In this document: one piece after another, positions 1 through 11,790 of the stretch
Numbering within the stretch: the first letter of the stretch is position 1
How the letters are laid out: each line of letters opens with the position of its first letter
Source: Rosa chinensis
Taxonomy: Eukaryota; Streptophyta; Magnoliopsida; Rosales; Rosaceae
Assembly: GCF_002994745.2 (NCBI RefSeq)
Contig: NC_037093.1
Coordinates: 66,297,510-66,361,509, forward strand
Direction: 5' to 3'
Length of the DNA: 64,000 nt
Translations under genes and position numbers: made by a program
Notes under the pieces: model-generated
Seen by the model: the letters and a program-made list of their open reading frames with translations, nothing else
Database searches by the model: none
What the model was told of the DNA's origin: nothing

Positions 1-23
1 AACCTCACCCAATTATGAACTTT

Positions 24-1665
24 CTATATTCCAACATCAAAACAACCAGCATTGCAATCCACACAACATGAATCAATATAAATGCAAACCATATAAAACA
101 AAAAAATAAGCTTAATCCAAAAATAATAGAGATACATACAAATCTGTTCATTCTCAATCATACCATATAAATGCAAATCATACCTGCTCTTGTACTCTTT
201 AGTCACAATCTCTTCTACAATGTTGTTCAAGATTTGATTCGTAATATTTGCACCAGCCTCAGTAGCAGCTTTGTCGTTCCTTGCAGCTTCATCGGCTACA
301 GTAGCAGCTTTTTCGTTCCTTGCAGCTTTATTCACAATCTCTTCTATAATATTTTTCAGGGTTTGATCCGTAAAATTTGCATCGGCCTCAGTAGCAGTTT
401 TTTTTGTTCCGTTCCATTTGATCCGGTTCTCCTCCTTCAGTTCCATCCCGATCCTGATCGACAAAGTTTGTTTCATTTTTCTGCCCCCCCCCCCCAATCC
501 AGTGTCAAAGCTAAAGTCATCTCTAATACCATCCACAGCATCCTTAACCAAAAGAACATGATAATTCAAAAAAATTAGAAAATAATGCAGTATCACATTA
601 TTACCAATCAAACTACATCAAAACAAGGTAAAGATCCAAAGTGAAGTAGACAAAAAGAAATCTGCATAAACCAAGAAACTTAAATTTATTTACCGCTTCT
701 TCCTCAGTTGCACCCAAATCCATATCATTGACATTTACTCCACTTGTTGCTTTTGTTTGCATCACTTCCTCTCCTTTATTCTCGTCAATCTTTTTCGCAA
801 AATTCATGCTGTTCATATCCACCTAAAAAACAAAACAAAGATGATTTTAGTAAAAATGTACACGTAGCTACTATAAATGTAATTTTTCATTGTAGTTACC
901 CAATCTCTTAATGTCATGTCTTCATGTTCATCTTCGAAACCTTTTGATTAATTATCAGCTGTCTTTTCTTCATTTCTACACTTTTCCTTTTCAGCTGATG
1001 TAGTAGCATCCTCATTCGAGATCTTATTTTCTTTACTTTTTGCTCTCTTTTCTGCCACCCTCTTTTTGGCTGGTTTTTTGGCAGCTATTGTAGCCTTCTT
1101 TTCTTCTCTTTGTCTTTTCTGCCCCTTTGCCTGTGTAGTAGCAGCATGCTTTGATGGAGGGTTCTCAAAGTCATCGTCGCTGTTTTCCTTGCCATGTTTG
1201 CTTCTATTGTTGTCAGCAACTGCATTATCAATCTGCAATAAAATATTTTTCAAGTTAGTAGCATATTGCACAGTAGCAGAAGCACATACAGTAGTAGACA
1301 GTAGCGTATCCATCACCTCTATTTCATCAACTTGCATTTTCTGCAATTCTTTTGTGAATTGAGGGAGACTCCACTTGACACACCCTGGAGTCATTGATTC
1401 TCTGCCTTTAATTTCAACAAGCATAGTACTCTTCTCGGATATCCAATACTATAACAAAAACAAAACAAATATAAGTAACACATAATTTAACTATACAGTA
1501 GCAATAGCAGTAGCAGTAGCAGTAGTGACTTACCGAGATTAATGTTACACATCCACTGATTTGCCTTGCTTTTCCCTTTGTAGCAGCTTGCAAACACAAT
1601 AGCAAATAGTCTCTAACAACTTTGCATGAGTGTAAATTGTAATGAAAACTGGCTATTTTAGTCAT
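24..1665 (-). CDS. Unrecognised multi-exon gene fragment, open at the left edge
   Basis: I do not recognise this family. The first visible exon (1665-1534, 44 codons from an ATG) ends at a GTAAGT donor. It joins in frame to an exon starting at 1448 after an AG, reading ...TLIS/YWISEKSTMLVEIKGRES. This second exon becomes strongly basic (repeated KK, KR, AKK, nuclear-signal-like, about 1200-1000) and meets a stop near 948. Further acceptor-bounded segments lie at about 820-690 and 540-185. The last one contains Ala/Glu-rich near-repeats around EEIV, AARN and KAAT. The basic, low-complexity make-up resembles proteins found beside Ulp1-type plant transposons, but no protease domain is visible here. 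The stop before the third segment may mean that the gene is broken, or that the splice model is wrong. Any catalytic part would lie beyond the window. Confidence 0.35.
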
Positions 1666-2860
1666 TTTCTATCAAAATTCGAAGCCAGGCCTGCTTCATT
1701 TGGTTTTGGGCCTGAGCTTGTGTCCTTATTTGTATAAAACAAATTGAAGGTGGGTTTTCTGTGTTTATATCTTTGGTCAGGTGCTACTATGTAATTTTCT
1801 AATATATATATATATATATTTTTTTTTTACAAAAAATCATTTTATACTCTTAACTTAAAAATGCACAAGAAAACTATCTATATGCATGCAATAATATGAT
1901 CTCTCTACAATTTGAGTTCTTATTTCTCAACTTGTCACGGAGACTCGGAGAGATAGAGATTGTATACAACTCTCAATCTATACAAACTAATAGTATTTTT
2001 CTTTTGTTCATTTAGGAAAAACCATTCTATTATTAGAATCGCAAATACTGCTCTAGGGAACACATTAATGAATGTAAGTTGTTAAGCTATATGTTATTAT
2101 AAGAAGGTTTTTGTTAGTACTCTGAAATACTACTTTTAAGTACGATCTAATCTTTGAAGTCCAACCTTTTTCTAGTTCAGAATCTTGATCGATCGTTGTC
2201 AACTATAAATAGATGACCATGTCATGATTGAATGCAAAAGCATATCTTCCTCCTAATTAGTTATAATTTTCTAACATTATATGCATGGACGGAGAAACTA
2301 AAATCCGAAAACTACAATATAAAAGCTAATCTTAATGGATTAAAGTATAAAAAAGCAAAACTATGTCATGCGTGTTACCAGTTGTATATTGGTTACCAAG
2401 TCATATTCTGGCCCAGCCTGTCATGACCAGCGACATATATGGTGTTTGGGTCCCTTGGCTTTTCCAATCCCGTGTTTTGTCGACTGAAAATTTCTTTCAC
2501 CGGCCGGGTGATGGGGTTGGAACTTGGGGATGACGACAACTCTCTCCTAATGCCAAGCACTCGTGAATTTTGTTTATTTCTGACAAGTTTGTTAAGATAA
2601 TAATATATTTTACATTTCACATCTTCATACTCTTTAGAGTTTCGAGATTTTATTAATAACTTTTATGTTGAGTCCAACAATACATTCATATTACTATATA
2701 AGTAAAAACTAACAATTCCACAGAAAACCCTTGCCAATAGTCTGCATGATTAATTCATCGAAGTGTTAACCCGATCCTATGTGAAATGAGTTTTATTTGA
2801 GCAGAGGGAAGTAATGGGGTCGAACCACATGCTATTCTAGGCTTCTAGCTAGTGGTTATT
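1666..2860. other. Intergenic, AT-rich
   Basis: There is no supported gene here. A short TA run sits near 1802-1820. A moderately GC-rich patch at 2410-2570 gives a short open frame on the minus strand that matches nothing I recognise. Confidence 0.5.
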
Positions 2861-5146
2861 TTACACAACTACATCCGAGCTGAGTTTTGTGGCCACAATG
2901 GGGCTTCTCACCACATGTTGACCTTCAGTGTCCACCCAAGTCAGGTAACCAAAAGCCACCGTCTCTTTCATCAGTCTTCGACCTCTTATACTCAACTTAA
3001 AGCTCAGCTGCTCCCCTTCCCTTCTGAAAACCAATTTGTTAGGAACGACTCCAACCTCAAACCCTTTCACAGCTGTCACGCTTGCAATGTATGTCGACTG
3101 CCCCTTTCCTACATTGGTCACCGTCCTTCGGAACTCTTGAGTGGTTTGTACTCCCGACTTTGAATCATTGACATTGAAAAATGCAATGAACGAAGGGTAA
3201 TTAAGATCTAATGACGGAGATGAACAATTGTTCGAGGCTGATCTGGTGATGGTTTGGATTTGTTCCTTGGTGTAGTTTAGTGCACAAAGAAGATTTACGT
3301 AATCATCTATGGTCGCGTCATATATGAGTCCCGGGTTAAGGGCCTTGTTGGGATTGACATGACCTGCTCCCATGGCCAGAGGACTAGCCGGTAGCAAATG
3401 ATCACCAATGTCCTTAATGGAACTAAGTGTGTTATCCAGGATGTCCGACGTAGTCATCATAGCCGACCTGATAGCTGCAGGACTCCATTCAGGATGTGCA
3501 CCTTTCACAAGCGCAGCTAACCCAGCTGCATGTGGGCACGCCATGGATGTCCCCGACAACAAATTGAATTCACTATACAGAACCTGTTTTTTGTTAATCG
3601 TTGCCACCGAAATGTTTCGAGGCCATGCAGCGAGGATTAGTGAACCCGGTGCAGTAATGTCCGGCTTGAGAGTAAAGGGGAAGCTGGAAGATGGACCTCT
3701 AGATGTGTAACTAGTAACCGTCGGTGCTGGTCTCACACCAAGCAGTGTCTTTTGAAACTCCAAGCTTACTTTCGGGTTAGAATTGCTCTTGATGTAGTCT
3801 TTGATAGTTTCACCTTCCTTTGGACTCAAAAAAAGTGTGGGAAATTGGCTCTGGAGGAACAATTCCAAGTCGGTGTTGTTGGTAATGAAGATACCTCCGG
3901 CAACATTTGCATCTTGAACAGTAGGATATTGTTCCTCAAGTGAATTGTTGTCCTGGCACAACACGATTTTATTCCCAACCTTGTTCAGCATCTTCAAATT
4001 GTCACATGCATTAATGAAAACAATTGGGATTGGAGTTGAAGACGAATTAACCCCCGGAAAAAGAGTCATCCCTGTGACGGATTCTCCATTTCCAAGATGT
4101 GCAGTTCCCTGAAAGTCACGATCAATGGTACTAGCTGCAACTGTTAGAACCCAAGGGATTCCATTATGCAAGCTACCATAGACAGGTCCTTCATTTCCTG
4201 CCGAAGTGGAAACGAAGACGCCCTTCTCGATGGCTGAGAATGTGGCTATGGCAACAGGGTCCTCGTACAGCGCAACGCCATCTAATCCGAACGACAGGGA
4301 TAAGACATCCACACCGTCCACAACTGCTTGCTCGATGGCAGCAATTATGTCAGACGATAAGGCACCCTCGTCCCACAGAGCCTTGTACATGGCCACGTGA
4401 GCCCGAGGCGCCATGCCGCTGGCAGTTCCCGGAGCATAATTAAAGCACGATGCCCCGGCCACATAGTTTCCAGCGGCCGTAGAAGAGGTGTGCGTCCCAT
4501 GACCGTCGGTGTCCCTTGTGGAGTTCATGGTGAATGTCACATTGGGCTGTCGGGCTACGATTCCTTTGTTAAAGAACCTTGCCCCAATGAGCTTTTTGTT
4601 GCACAATGAAGAGCTGAATTGTGTACCACTTTCACATTCTCCTTTCCATCTTGGTGGGATTTCTGACATTCCAGCGTCGTTAAAGCTTTCGTTTTCTGGC
4701 CAAACCCCGGTGTCCACCAAACCAATAATGGTACCTTTGCCGTAATTGGACACCGGCCATGCTCCCGTCTTGGAGTTAAGGCCAAGAAACTGGGACGAGT
4801 GGGTCGTGTCGCGTTTTACCGGCAGGTCTCTAACTGAAGATATGTACCCTGGAGAGGTTTTTAAGGCCTCCAGCTCAGGAACAGAGAGACTTGCACTGAA
4901 CCCGTTTAAGACATGAGTGTAGCTATAAATGAGCTTAGAAGAGATAGAAGAAGTGGATAGTACAGAATCTACAGTGGACAAGTACCAAGAATGGTGATCT
5001 GCAAAGGCTTTGGGCATAAATGATGAATCCATGTGGATGATATAATTGTTGGATTCATGAGCCAAGGTGGAGACTTTGGCAAGGTTTGAGATTGTGACAA
5101 TGGAAAGCCACAAGTACAAGGGAACATGATGGTTATGAGTAGCCAT
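2861..5146 (-). CDS. Subtilisin-like serine protease, SBT1 type (SBT1.9-like)
   Basis: Secreted plant subtilase (peptidase family S8), 761 aa, intronless, predicted to act in the cell wall/apoplast. A hydrophobic signal peptide covers about residues 8-28. An I9 inhibitor propeptide follows (about 34-112, YIIHMD to the TTHSSQFLGL cleavage region). The catalytic triad is visible: Asp145 in GLVDTGVWPE, His216 in DGHGTHTSS and Ser534 in SGTSMACPH. Asn318 in SAGNEG forms the oxyanion hole. A PA insertion lies between Asn318 and Ser534 (about 370-470), and the C-terminal Fn3-like domain starts near LNYPSF. The ATG is in a strong context (CCATGG), with a TATA-like CTATAAG about 65 bases upstream. 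The gene points away from the three-gene plus-strand array and is clearly more divergent from those copies than they are from each other. All catalytic residues are present, so it is probably active. The substrate is unknown. Confidence 0.93.
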   Translation of the reverse strand: MATHNHHVPLYLWLSIVTISNLAKVSTLAHESNNYIIHMDSSFMPKAFADHHSWYLSTVDSVLSTSSISSKLIYSYTHVLNGFSASLSVPELEALKTSPGYISSVRDLPVKRDTTHSSQFLGLNSKTGAWPVSNYGKGTIIGLVDTGVWPENESFNDAGMSEIPPRWKGECESGTQFSSSLCNKKLIGARFFNKGIVARQPNVTFTMNSTRDTDGHGTHTSSTAAGNYVAGASCFNYAPGTASGMAPRAHVAMYKALWDEGALSSDIIAAIEQAVVDGVDVLSLSFGLDGVALYEDPVAIATFSAIEKGVFVSTSAGNEGPVYGSLHNGIPWVLTVAASTIDRDFQGTAHLGNGESVTGMTLFPGVNSSSTPIPIVFINACDNLKMLNKVGNKIVLCQDNNSLEEQYPTVQDANVAGGIFITNNTDLELFLQSQFPTLFLSPKEGETIKDYIKSNSNPKVSLEFQKTLLGVRPAPTVTSYTSRGPSSSFPFTLKPDITAPGSLILAAWPRNISVATINKKQVLYSEFNLLSGTSMACPHAAGLAALVKGAHPEWSPAAIRSAMMTTSDILDNTLSSIKDIGDHLLPASPLAMGAGHVNPNKALNPGLIYDATIDDYVNLLCALNYTKEQIQTITRSASNNCSSPSLDLNYPSFIAFFNVNDSKSGVQTTQEFRRTVTNVGKGQSTYIASVTAVKGFEVGVVPNKLVFRREGEQLSFKLSIRGRRLMKETVAFGYLTWVDTEGQHVVRSPIVATKLSSDVVV

Positions 5147-7831
5147 GGATGAGCTAGTTCTAGGGAATTGAAGTGAAAATATAGAAGAAAACTGTAATGC
5201 TTGGTGTTACTTATAGAGAACAAAGGAGTATGAGAACCTCAAGATATTGCTCAATCACCTACTGACTGTTCCAACTTCTCCATACTTACATTAGTAGGGG
5301 ACCCTCAATATGCATCTATAATTGATGCCCATGCATCTTATGGATAATGGTTATTTCTTCCAAAATTACACTCCCCTAAGCTATAGACTCTAATGACTCT
5401 GTTCCTCAAACTGCTGAGTTCAGAGCCTCGATTGATTTTTTTTGTGTTGATTTAGTGATAATGTCCTAAACTATGTCGTTTCAGTACAGTATTACATACG
5501 CTGTTATTAAGCCCTAAACTCAAAACACTTAATCTTGAACACTGAAATGGCATCATTTGAACACAAGTTCAACATCGGCACAGAACACATCACTAGAGGA
5601 TCCTCTTTCCATAACATCAGGACAGATCATTTGGCAAGGGCGCCTAGCAGAATCTTGATGCTTGGTAGTTGGTTTGTTACATGGGGAATGGGCACAACAA
5701 TGACACTGTCATTGTTATGGACCGCCACAGAAAACAAGGGTATGGTAAATAGGGTATACAGCTGCCAATTCCCAAAATGCAAGTGGAAGATGTAAATATC
5801 AATATGATTAACATTGTAGTGAACCCCCAAATGTAGTGCACCCATGCACTGAAATGCACCTATCACTCTCACATTCCTGAAAGAAATTTCGGTGAGCTCT
5901 TGGTTTTATCTTTCATGCTTTGCTTAAATGTTTCTTTCCAAGCTAACCGCAGAAAACAAAGATATCAATTTCAGTCACATTGCAGTCAGCATGAGCTAGA
6001 CTGAATTGCTTCATTGTCGTCATGTGGGCCTACCATGTGCCCTCCCACAACGGTAAAAAAAAGAAAAAAAAAAGACTAACATAAACATTAGTTGCACACA
6101 AAAAATTCTACGTTGTACTCTAAAAAACTCTGGAGATATGAGCCGTTAGATTAGTCATTGCTTGCGATATGCTCATTTATTAAACTAACATAATGGTCCA
6201 CACCTCCGGAGTGTCAATATCCCGCCACACTAAAAAACACTTGATCACTGAGAGTTCTATAACGGTTATAACCACATTGAAATTCAGAATACTAAAATGT
6301 GAATGCGAAGAGTTACTTTCAGTGATTCATTATCATTAGCATACCAGTCAGTTCAGAGTCATTCCCAAGACAGCTCAGTATACAAGTTCGGCTCATTATG
6401 AGATCAATTGTATTAGAAAAAGGAAGCTGTGTCTGTTATTTTCATATAATAGTTCAAAATATAAGAAAGCACATGCATTTAAACTTACTTGGTCCTCAAA
6501 TTTCTTCAATCCATCCACTCCCAAGTTGATGTTTCACCTACAAGAAATTAGATCAGGGAATAAGAATATGGTTGTTCGGCACACATTTATAAAGGACCAC
6601 TGCTGCATTTTCCCTTTGTTAAGTGCGATGATTTTTAAGATTCTAACTTGTACATGAAAGAGCCTGTGTATTTTATGATAAGGACCTAGGCCCTTTTTGG
6701 AGTCAACTGTTAGGTTATTAGTTACTAGTCTCCTCCTGTTGTCTATCTTTAAAGCTAAAAACTGAAGGAAATGTGATGAGAGAAGTGACAACATTAAATG
6801 CCTTGATGGAGTGGTAGAGTAGCTTCCCTCACATCCACGACAAACCTGTTGTTCTTCCTTCTTCTATTCTGGACAAACCAAGAAGAAGAAATGAGAGCCG
6901 TGTGAATTAGCACCAAACGAAAAAATCAGAGCAAATAGCTTTAGGATATCCATGGAATGTGGTTGTATGGCTCACTATTCATACGGACCACTGTTACAAT
7001 TTCCCTTTGCTAACTAAGCATAAAGATTCGGAAAGAAAAGGAGCCAACCAATGTATATGAGAGGGTTGAGTATTACAATGATGACCTTGGCCAATTTCTG
7101 AGTCAACTTGCTATTTTTGGTTGGAAGTATCCCCGTTCTTGTGGCTATTTTCAACATGTAGTTCAAAAACTACAGGAAGATAGAATCTTCACAAGACACG
7201 AGATGCCTCTAAAAATTTACATGTTGCGGTAATTTAACCAATATTGGGATCAATCCAACTACAGAATGAAATGTTTTTCACCTCCAAAACCAGAGAAGCG
7301 CATCTGTCTTTTAGTTTTCAATCTTAACCTTAAACCCTAATACCTAAGAACATTTGGGAACAAAACTGATCTCGGCTACCCAAATGCCACACAATGTTCA
7401 TATCGAGCACAGATGAGGTCCAAACAATCTTAAATCTGGATACTTTCTTCAGATACAATACAATAATAGGATAAGAACTCAAAAGGTTGAACAAGGAGAG
7501 TAGTCCAGTTTCTCTAAATACCAACGAACTAATGAGAAAAAGCTAATGTAATGAGCTGACCTTTTCGATGCAAACAGAAGACACAAGAAAACAACCAATA
7601 TCATAGAATCATAGACATGAAGTTGACACAAAAAACAATGATCAGAGAATTATGAGAAGCCTGGACTTTGAACATAACGTTTCACTATTAAACAAAGGAA
7701 CATTATCATCATGGGATATGTTTCTTGTACACTGAAGATATCATATTCAAGTATATAAATTCCAGACTCCTAGTACATATATACCGTCTCTCCTGTCATA
7801 AGGTTCATAACTAGCTAGATAGGTTTACAAT
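5147..7831. other. Intergenic between divergent subtilases
   Basis: This serves as promoter space for both flanking subtilases. A TATA-like TATATAAAT sits at 7752-7760, about 75 bases before the next ATG. I see no gene. It contains an imperfect direct duplication (separate entry). Confidence 0.5.
6571..7125. repeat. Imperfect direct duplication, offset about 390 bp
   Basis: A segment from about 6571 (GGTTGT..GGACCACTG..TTTCCCTTTG..GAGTCAACT) recurs from about 6961 with the same order of sub-motifs but many substitutions and indels. It looks like an old local duplication upstream of the plus-strand subtilase array. The boundaries are approximate. Confidence 0.45.
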
Positions 7832-10108
7832 ATGATCTCTTTGTTACTGTTAATGCTACTGCAAATCAACAATGCAGTGTCAAATGCTGAGGAATACCAG
7901 ACATATATCGTCCACATGGACCATTCCCAAAAACCTGCATCTTTCTTAACACATGAGGCATGGCATCAGTCCACCTTAACATCATTAATGCGATCATCTC
8001 CTGAAGAACATGATGAGAACGAAATGTTCTTGTACTCATACAACCATGTCATGCACGGCTTCAGTGCAAGGCTCACAGCAACTCAGCTGTCGGAATTGGA
8101 GAAATCTCCAGCTCATGTTGCCACACACCCGCAGTTATTTCTTGAGCTGCTCACAACACACAGCCCCAAGTTTCTCGGACTGAAACAGAACTCTGGCATA
8201 TGGCCAGCTGCGTCTTTTGGCAAAGACGTGATTATAGGTATTATCGATACTGGAATTTGGCCAGAGAGTGAGAGCTTCAATGATAAAGGAATGGCAGAAG
8301 TTCCACAGAGATGGAAAGGCACGTGTGAAAATGGAACAGCATTTAGCCCATCTCTCTGCAACAGGAAGCTCATAGGGGCACGTTCTTTTAGCAAAGGGCT
8401 CCAAGCTGAAGGCCTAAAAATCCCACCATTTGACTATAATTCACCAAGAGACCACAGTGGTCATGGAACCCACACATCATCAACTGCTGCAGGTAACCAT
8501 GTAGTCGGTGCAAGTCAATTTCGCTATGCAAAAGGCACGGCAAGAGGTGTGGCGCCGCGTGCACATGTTGCCATGTACAAGGTGCTCTGGGGAGTAGAAA
8601 CAGAAAAGAGTACAGCTACTGATGTGCTAGCTGCCATGGACCAGGCAATTTCCGACGGAGTTGATATCATATCAATATCTCTTCGCATAAGCCTGCAGGA
8701 AGATCCTCCTTATTTCAATAACGTCATTTCCATTGCTTCTCTTTCAGCAGCTGAGAAAGGAATTGTTGTTGTCTGTGCTGCTGGGAATCAGGGTGCTCCG
8801 AACTCAATATACAATGGAGCACCCTGGATCACAACAGTAGGAGCTGGCACACTCGATCGTAGTTTCACTGCAACAATGACTCTAGAAAATGGGTTAACAG
8901 TTGAAGGAACATCATACTTCCCAGAGAGCGTTTACATTACTGATGCACCATTATACTATGGGAAAGAGAATGTGAGCAAAGCAATGTGCTACTATGGGGG
9001 ATTGGATCATAAAGAAGTTGCTGGAAAGGTAGTCTTATGTGCTAATCCCGCCGAGAGCCAGATAGACATTGAAGGACAAAAGGAAGAGGTAGAGAGGGCA
9101 GGTGCTTATGCTGGAATCTTCATCACGGATCTCTCATTTTTACATCCATCCGACTACACTGTTCCTGCTATGATTCTGCCATTTGCTACAGGTGCCTTGG
9201 TTAGAGATCACGCCACACAGGTCGATACAACCAAAGTTAAGAGCATCACATTTGTTCACACCAACTTGGGAACAAAACCAGCACCACAAGTGGCAAGTTT
9301 CTCTTCAAGAGGACCAGACTCAATCACTCCAGGAATTCTAAAACCAGACATTCTTGCCCCAGGGGTCGATGTGCTGGCTGCAGTGAAACCAGACAAGCCA
9401 TTCATGGAACTAAAGAATTACAATTTAGTGACAGAATATGCACTAAAATCAGGGACATCAATGGCAGCACCCCATGTCGCTGGCATAGCAGCATTGTTAA
9501 AATCTGTTCATCCAGAATGGAGCCCAGCAGCCATCCGATCAGCAATCATGACCACAGCATATGCAGTCGACAACAATCTCACCACCATAAAAGACCAATC
9601 AGATGGTCTTCCAGCCACACCATTGGACTTTGGGGCAGGCCACATCAACCCAAATACGGCCATGAACCCCGGACTAGTTTATGACATGAATGTGCAAGAC
9701 TACATTGAGTTTCTATGTACCCTGGGGTACAATGACAAGCAGATGAAAGCCGTTATTAGACGAAGCCAATGGACTTGCAGACAGCCCCCTACTGAATTAA
9801 ACTACCCTTCTTACATGGTCATCATTAACGGCACAGACTCTCTGAGAACCAAAAGCTTTAGCAGAGTTGTGACAAACGTGGGAGATGACACATCAATCTA
9901 CCAAGCAATTCTACAAGTTCCTAGTGGGATGAGGATAACAGTAGAGCCTAGTACTCTGACATTCACTAAAAAGTATCAGCAGCAAGGTTTTGTTTTGAAC
10001 GTAGAGATCGACAGTGGAGCTCCGAAGGTGATCTATGGTTATCTCAAATGGGTTGATCAACATGATCACATTGTATCAAGTCCCGTAGTGGCCCTTAATA
10101 ACAACTAG
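7832..10108 (+). CDS. Subtilisin-like serine protease, tandem copy 1 (SBT1.9-like)
   Basis: Secreted S8 subtilase, 758 aa, one exon. The signal peptide (about 1-17) begins directly at MISLLLLM. The I9 propeptide is about 23-110. Asp139 (GIIDTGIWPE), His211 (SGHGTHTSS), Asn319 (CAAGNQG) and Ser543 (SGTSMAAPH) make up the catalytic set. A PA insertion and an Fn3-like C-terminal domain follow. The two downstream paralogues start five codons earlier (MSFY.M). Here the aligned upstream codon reads ATA instead of ATG and the next bases are out of register, so translation must start at the second methionine. The signal peptide is still adequate. TATA at about 7753. The 3' flank resembles that of copy 2 (to about 10,570). 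Confidence 0.94.
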   Translation: MISLLLLMLLQINNAVSNAEEYQTYIVHMDHSQKPASFLTHEAWHQSTLTSLMRSSPEEHDENEMFLYSYNHVMHGFSARLTATQLSELEKSPAHVATHPQLFLELLTTHSPKFLGLKQNSGIWPAASFGKDVIIGIIDTGIWPESESFNDKGMAEVPQRWKGTCENGTAFSPSLCNRKLIGARSFSKGLQAEGLKIPPFDYNSPRDHSGHGTHTSSTAAGNHVVGASQFRYAKGTARGVAPRAHVAMYKVLWGVETEKSTATDVLAAMDQAISDGVDIISISLRISLQEDPPYFNNVISIASLSAAEKGIVVVCAAGNQGAPNSIYNGAPWITTVGAGTLDRSFTATMTLENGLTVEGTSYFPESVYITDAPLYYGKENVSKAMCYYGGLDHKEVAGKVVLCANPAESQIDIEGQKEEVERAGAYAGIFITDLSFLHPSDYTVPAMILPFATGALVRDHATQVDTTKVKSITFVHTNLGTKPAPQVASFSSRGPDSITPGILKPDILAPGVDVLAAVKPDKPFMELKNYNLVTEYALKSGTSMAAPHVAGIAALLKSVHPEWSPAAIRSAIMTTAYAVDNNLTTIKDQSDGLPATPLDFGAGHINPNTAMNPGLVYDMNVQDYIEFLCTLGYNDKQMKAVIRRSQWTCRQPPTELNYPSYMVIINGTDSLRTKSFSRVVTNVGDDTSIYQAILQVPSGMRITVEPSTLTFTKKYQQQGFVLNVEIDSGAPKVIYGYLKWVDQHDHIVSSPVVALNNN

Positions 10109-11241
10109 TATCAGTAATTCAGCACATTCATGATGATGTGCAGGTTTAGAGAATCAGAAATAAAATGAACCAAGATAGATTTCAGAGGTGAAAAGCAATT
10201 AAATTCAAGGGTTTTCAACAAGCAAAGATTTTATCTGTTTATCAAAAATTCAACGATAACATCTGTCAATGATTCAATGAACAATGTATACAAACCTGAA
10301 TGGAATCTTCTGAGAGGTGAGAAGCCCATACCTGAATTCCTTAAGCGTTTAAAAGTTAGCAGGTGACTGCTTCATTTGTCTGCCTCGTGCTCTACTCCAT
10401 AGGAACGCGGCTGCCGTCGGAGAATTTGTTTCCTTGAAAAACCGATCCGGCATCCTTTGAGAACTCCGATATGGGCTAATATTAATACGGCCCAAATATC
10501 ACACCATTCGATTCCAACCTTGAGCCCAATTAAAGTTGTTTTAAGGACCCCAGCCCATAATACAGTAGCTGCTTTTTACTTCATTTTTTTTTAGTTTGGG
10601 TAACTTTTTTCTGCTGCTTTCTGCGTGTTGTACATCATCATCGTAAGTTTCCCTGCTTCCCCAGGGGAATTGTAAGTGTCAATGTAAATATATAATGCGT
10701 AGATTTTGTTTGGTTTAGAGGATAGTTCTTGAAAAAGAAGAAGTGAGGGATAGTAGCTAGACTGTTGGAGAGCATTTACTTTTAACGCGACATCCAAATT
10801 TGGAATCTCACCTCACATCTCTTCCGAGAGGAGTAAAATTAATTAGCAGCACCTGGAGATCCTTGGACACATCGTATACTTTCTCCAACACAGAGAAGCA
10901 GTTAAACACTTGAAACCAGCACATTATCAAAACGGTGGGAACACTTGTGAATACTCAATCCCATTCTTAACTTGACTAAGCACCCCTTTTACACTCAATC
11001 CCATCTTAAGCTAATTTGTTTTGTAGAAGATAATGATTTCAAAAGGATCAAACAATGTGACAACGAGGATCAAACAATGTGACGCGTTGTCACATTGTGA
11101 GTTTGTTACTCATTGTTACTTCATATTCCAGTGGCAAGCGAGTCATGTGAAGATTCGACTAAACAAAATACTGAAAAGAGAGCAGAGCATACATACAGCA
11201 TCTTCCTCTAATGTTTCTTACCATCTATATTAAGACTTTCT

Positions 11242-11526
11242 TATTCTTTTTCTCTTTCTTTTATGGGTATAGTGGTATATAACTATGTTAGCACTTAGCT
11301 CATTCAGACTCTATATGTACCTACCGCTACCTTTCATATTCTTTTTCTCTTTCTTTTATGGGTATAGTGGTATATAACTATGTTAGCAGTTAGCTCATTC
11401 AGACTCTATATGTACCTACCGCTACCTTTCATATTCTTTTTCTCTTTCTTTTATGTGGTATACTGGTATATTAAGACTATGTTAGCAGTTAGCTCATTCA
11501 GACTCTATATGTACCTGCCGCTACCT
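11242..11526. repeat. 95-bp tandem repeat, three copies, in a subtilase promoter
   Basis: Copies start at 11,242, 11,337 and 11,432 with TATTCTTTTTCTCTTTC and run through ACTCTATATGTACCT. The first two are nearly identical. The third has a few changes (TGTGGTATACTGG for TGGGTATAGTGG). The array lies about 270-550 bases upstream of subtilase copy 2 and has no counterpart before copies 1 or 3. Confidence 0.9.
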
Positions 11527-11610
11527 GCATAGAAAATGTACCAGAACTCAAACCTATCAAAAACAGAAGAGGAAAGAATAGAAGGCGGAGAGAAAATCCA
11601 CGCTAATTAA

Positions 11611-11617
11611 TGAGTCA
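11611..11617 (+). promoter_or_regulatory. TGAGTCA (GCN4/bZIP-type) motif upstream of subtilase copy 2
   Basis: TGAGTCAGAC occurs 180 bases before the ATG of copy 2. The same decamer stands 351 bases before copy 3 (15,791), each followed by AGTCCAATTTCTCCAGAATAG. The position is conserved between the duplicates. The function is inferred from the motif only. Confidence 0.3.
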
Positions 11618-11790
11618 GACAAGTAGGTGAGTCCAATTTCTCCAGAATAGCAATGAAATGATGCAGTAACCTTTTTCTCTTGGCCATTGCAATGGCTAAC
11701 CAACCTTTTTGGTGCGCCATCTGTGTATATATATATCCTTAAACCCACGTTACTTCCATATCCCATTTCCTCTGTGCCAAAGCAAGAAAG

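Larger units (their letters stand above)
10109..11790. other. Intergenic between subtilase copies 1 and 2
   Basis: The first ~450 bases are homologous to the region after copy 2. The last ~750 bases are homologous to the region before copy 3, so the duplication unit is gene plus flanks. It contains a 95-bp triplicated repeat (separate entry), a TGAGTCA motif at 11,611 and a TATATATATA box near 11,726. I see no gene. Confidence 0.55.
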
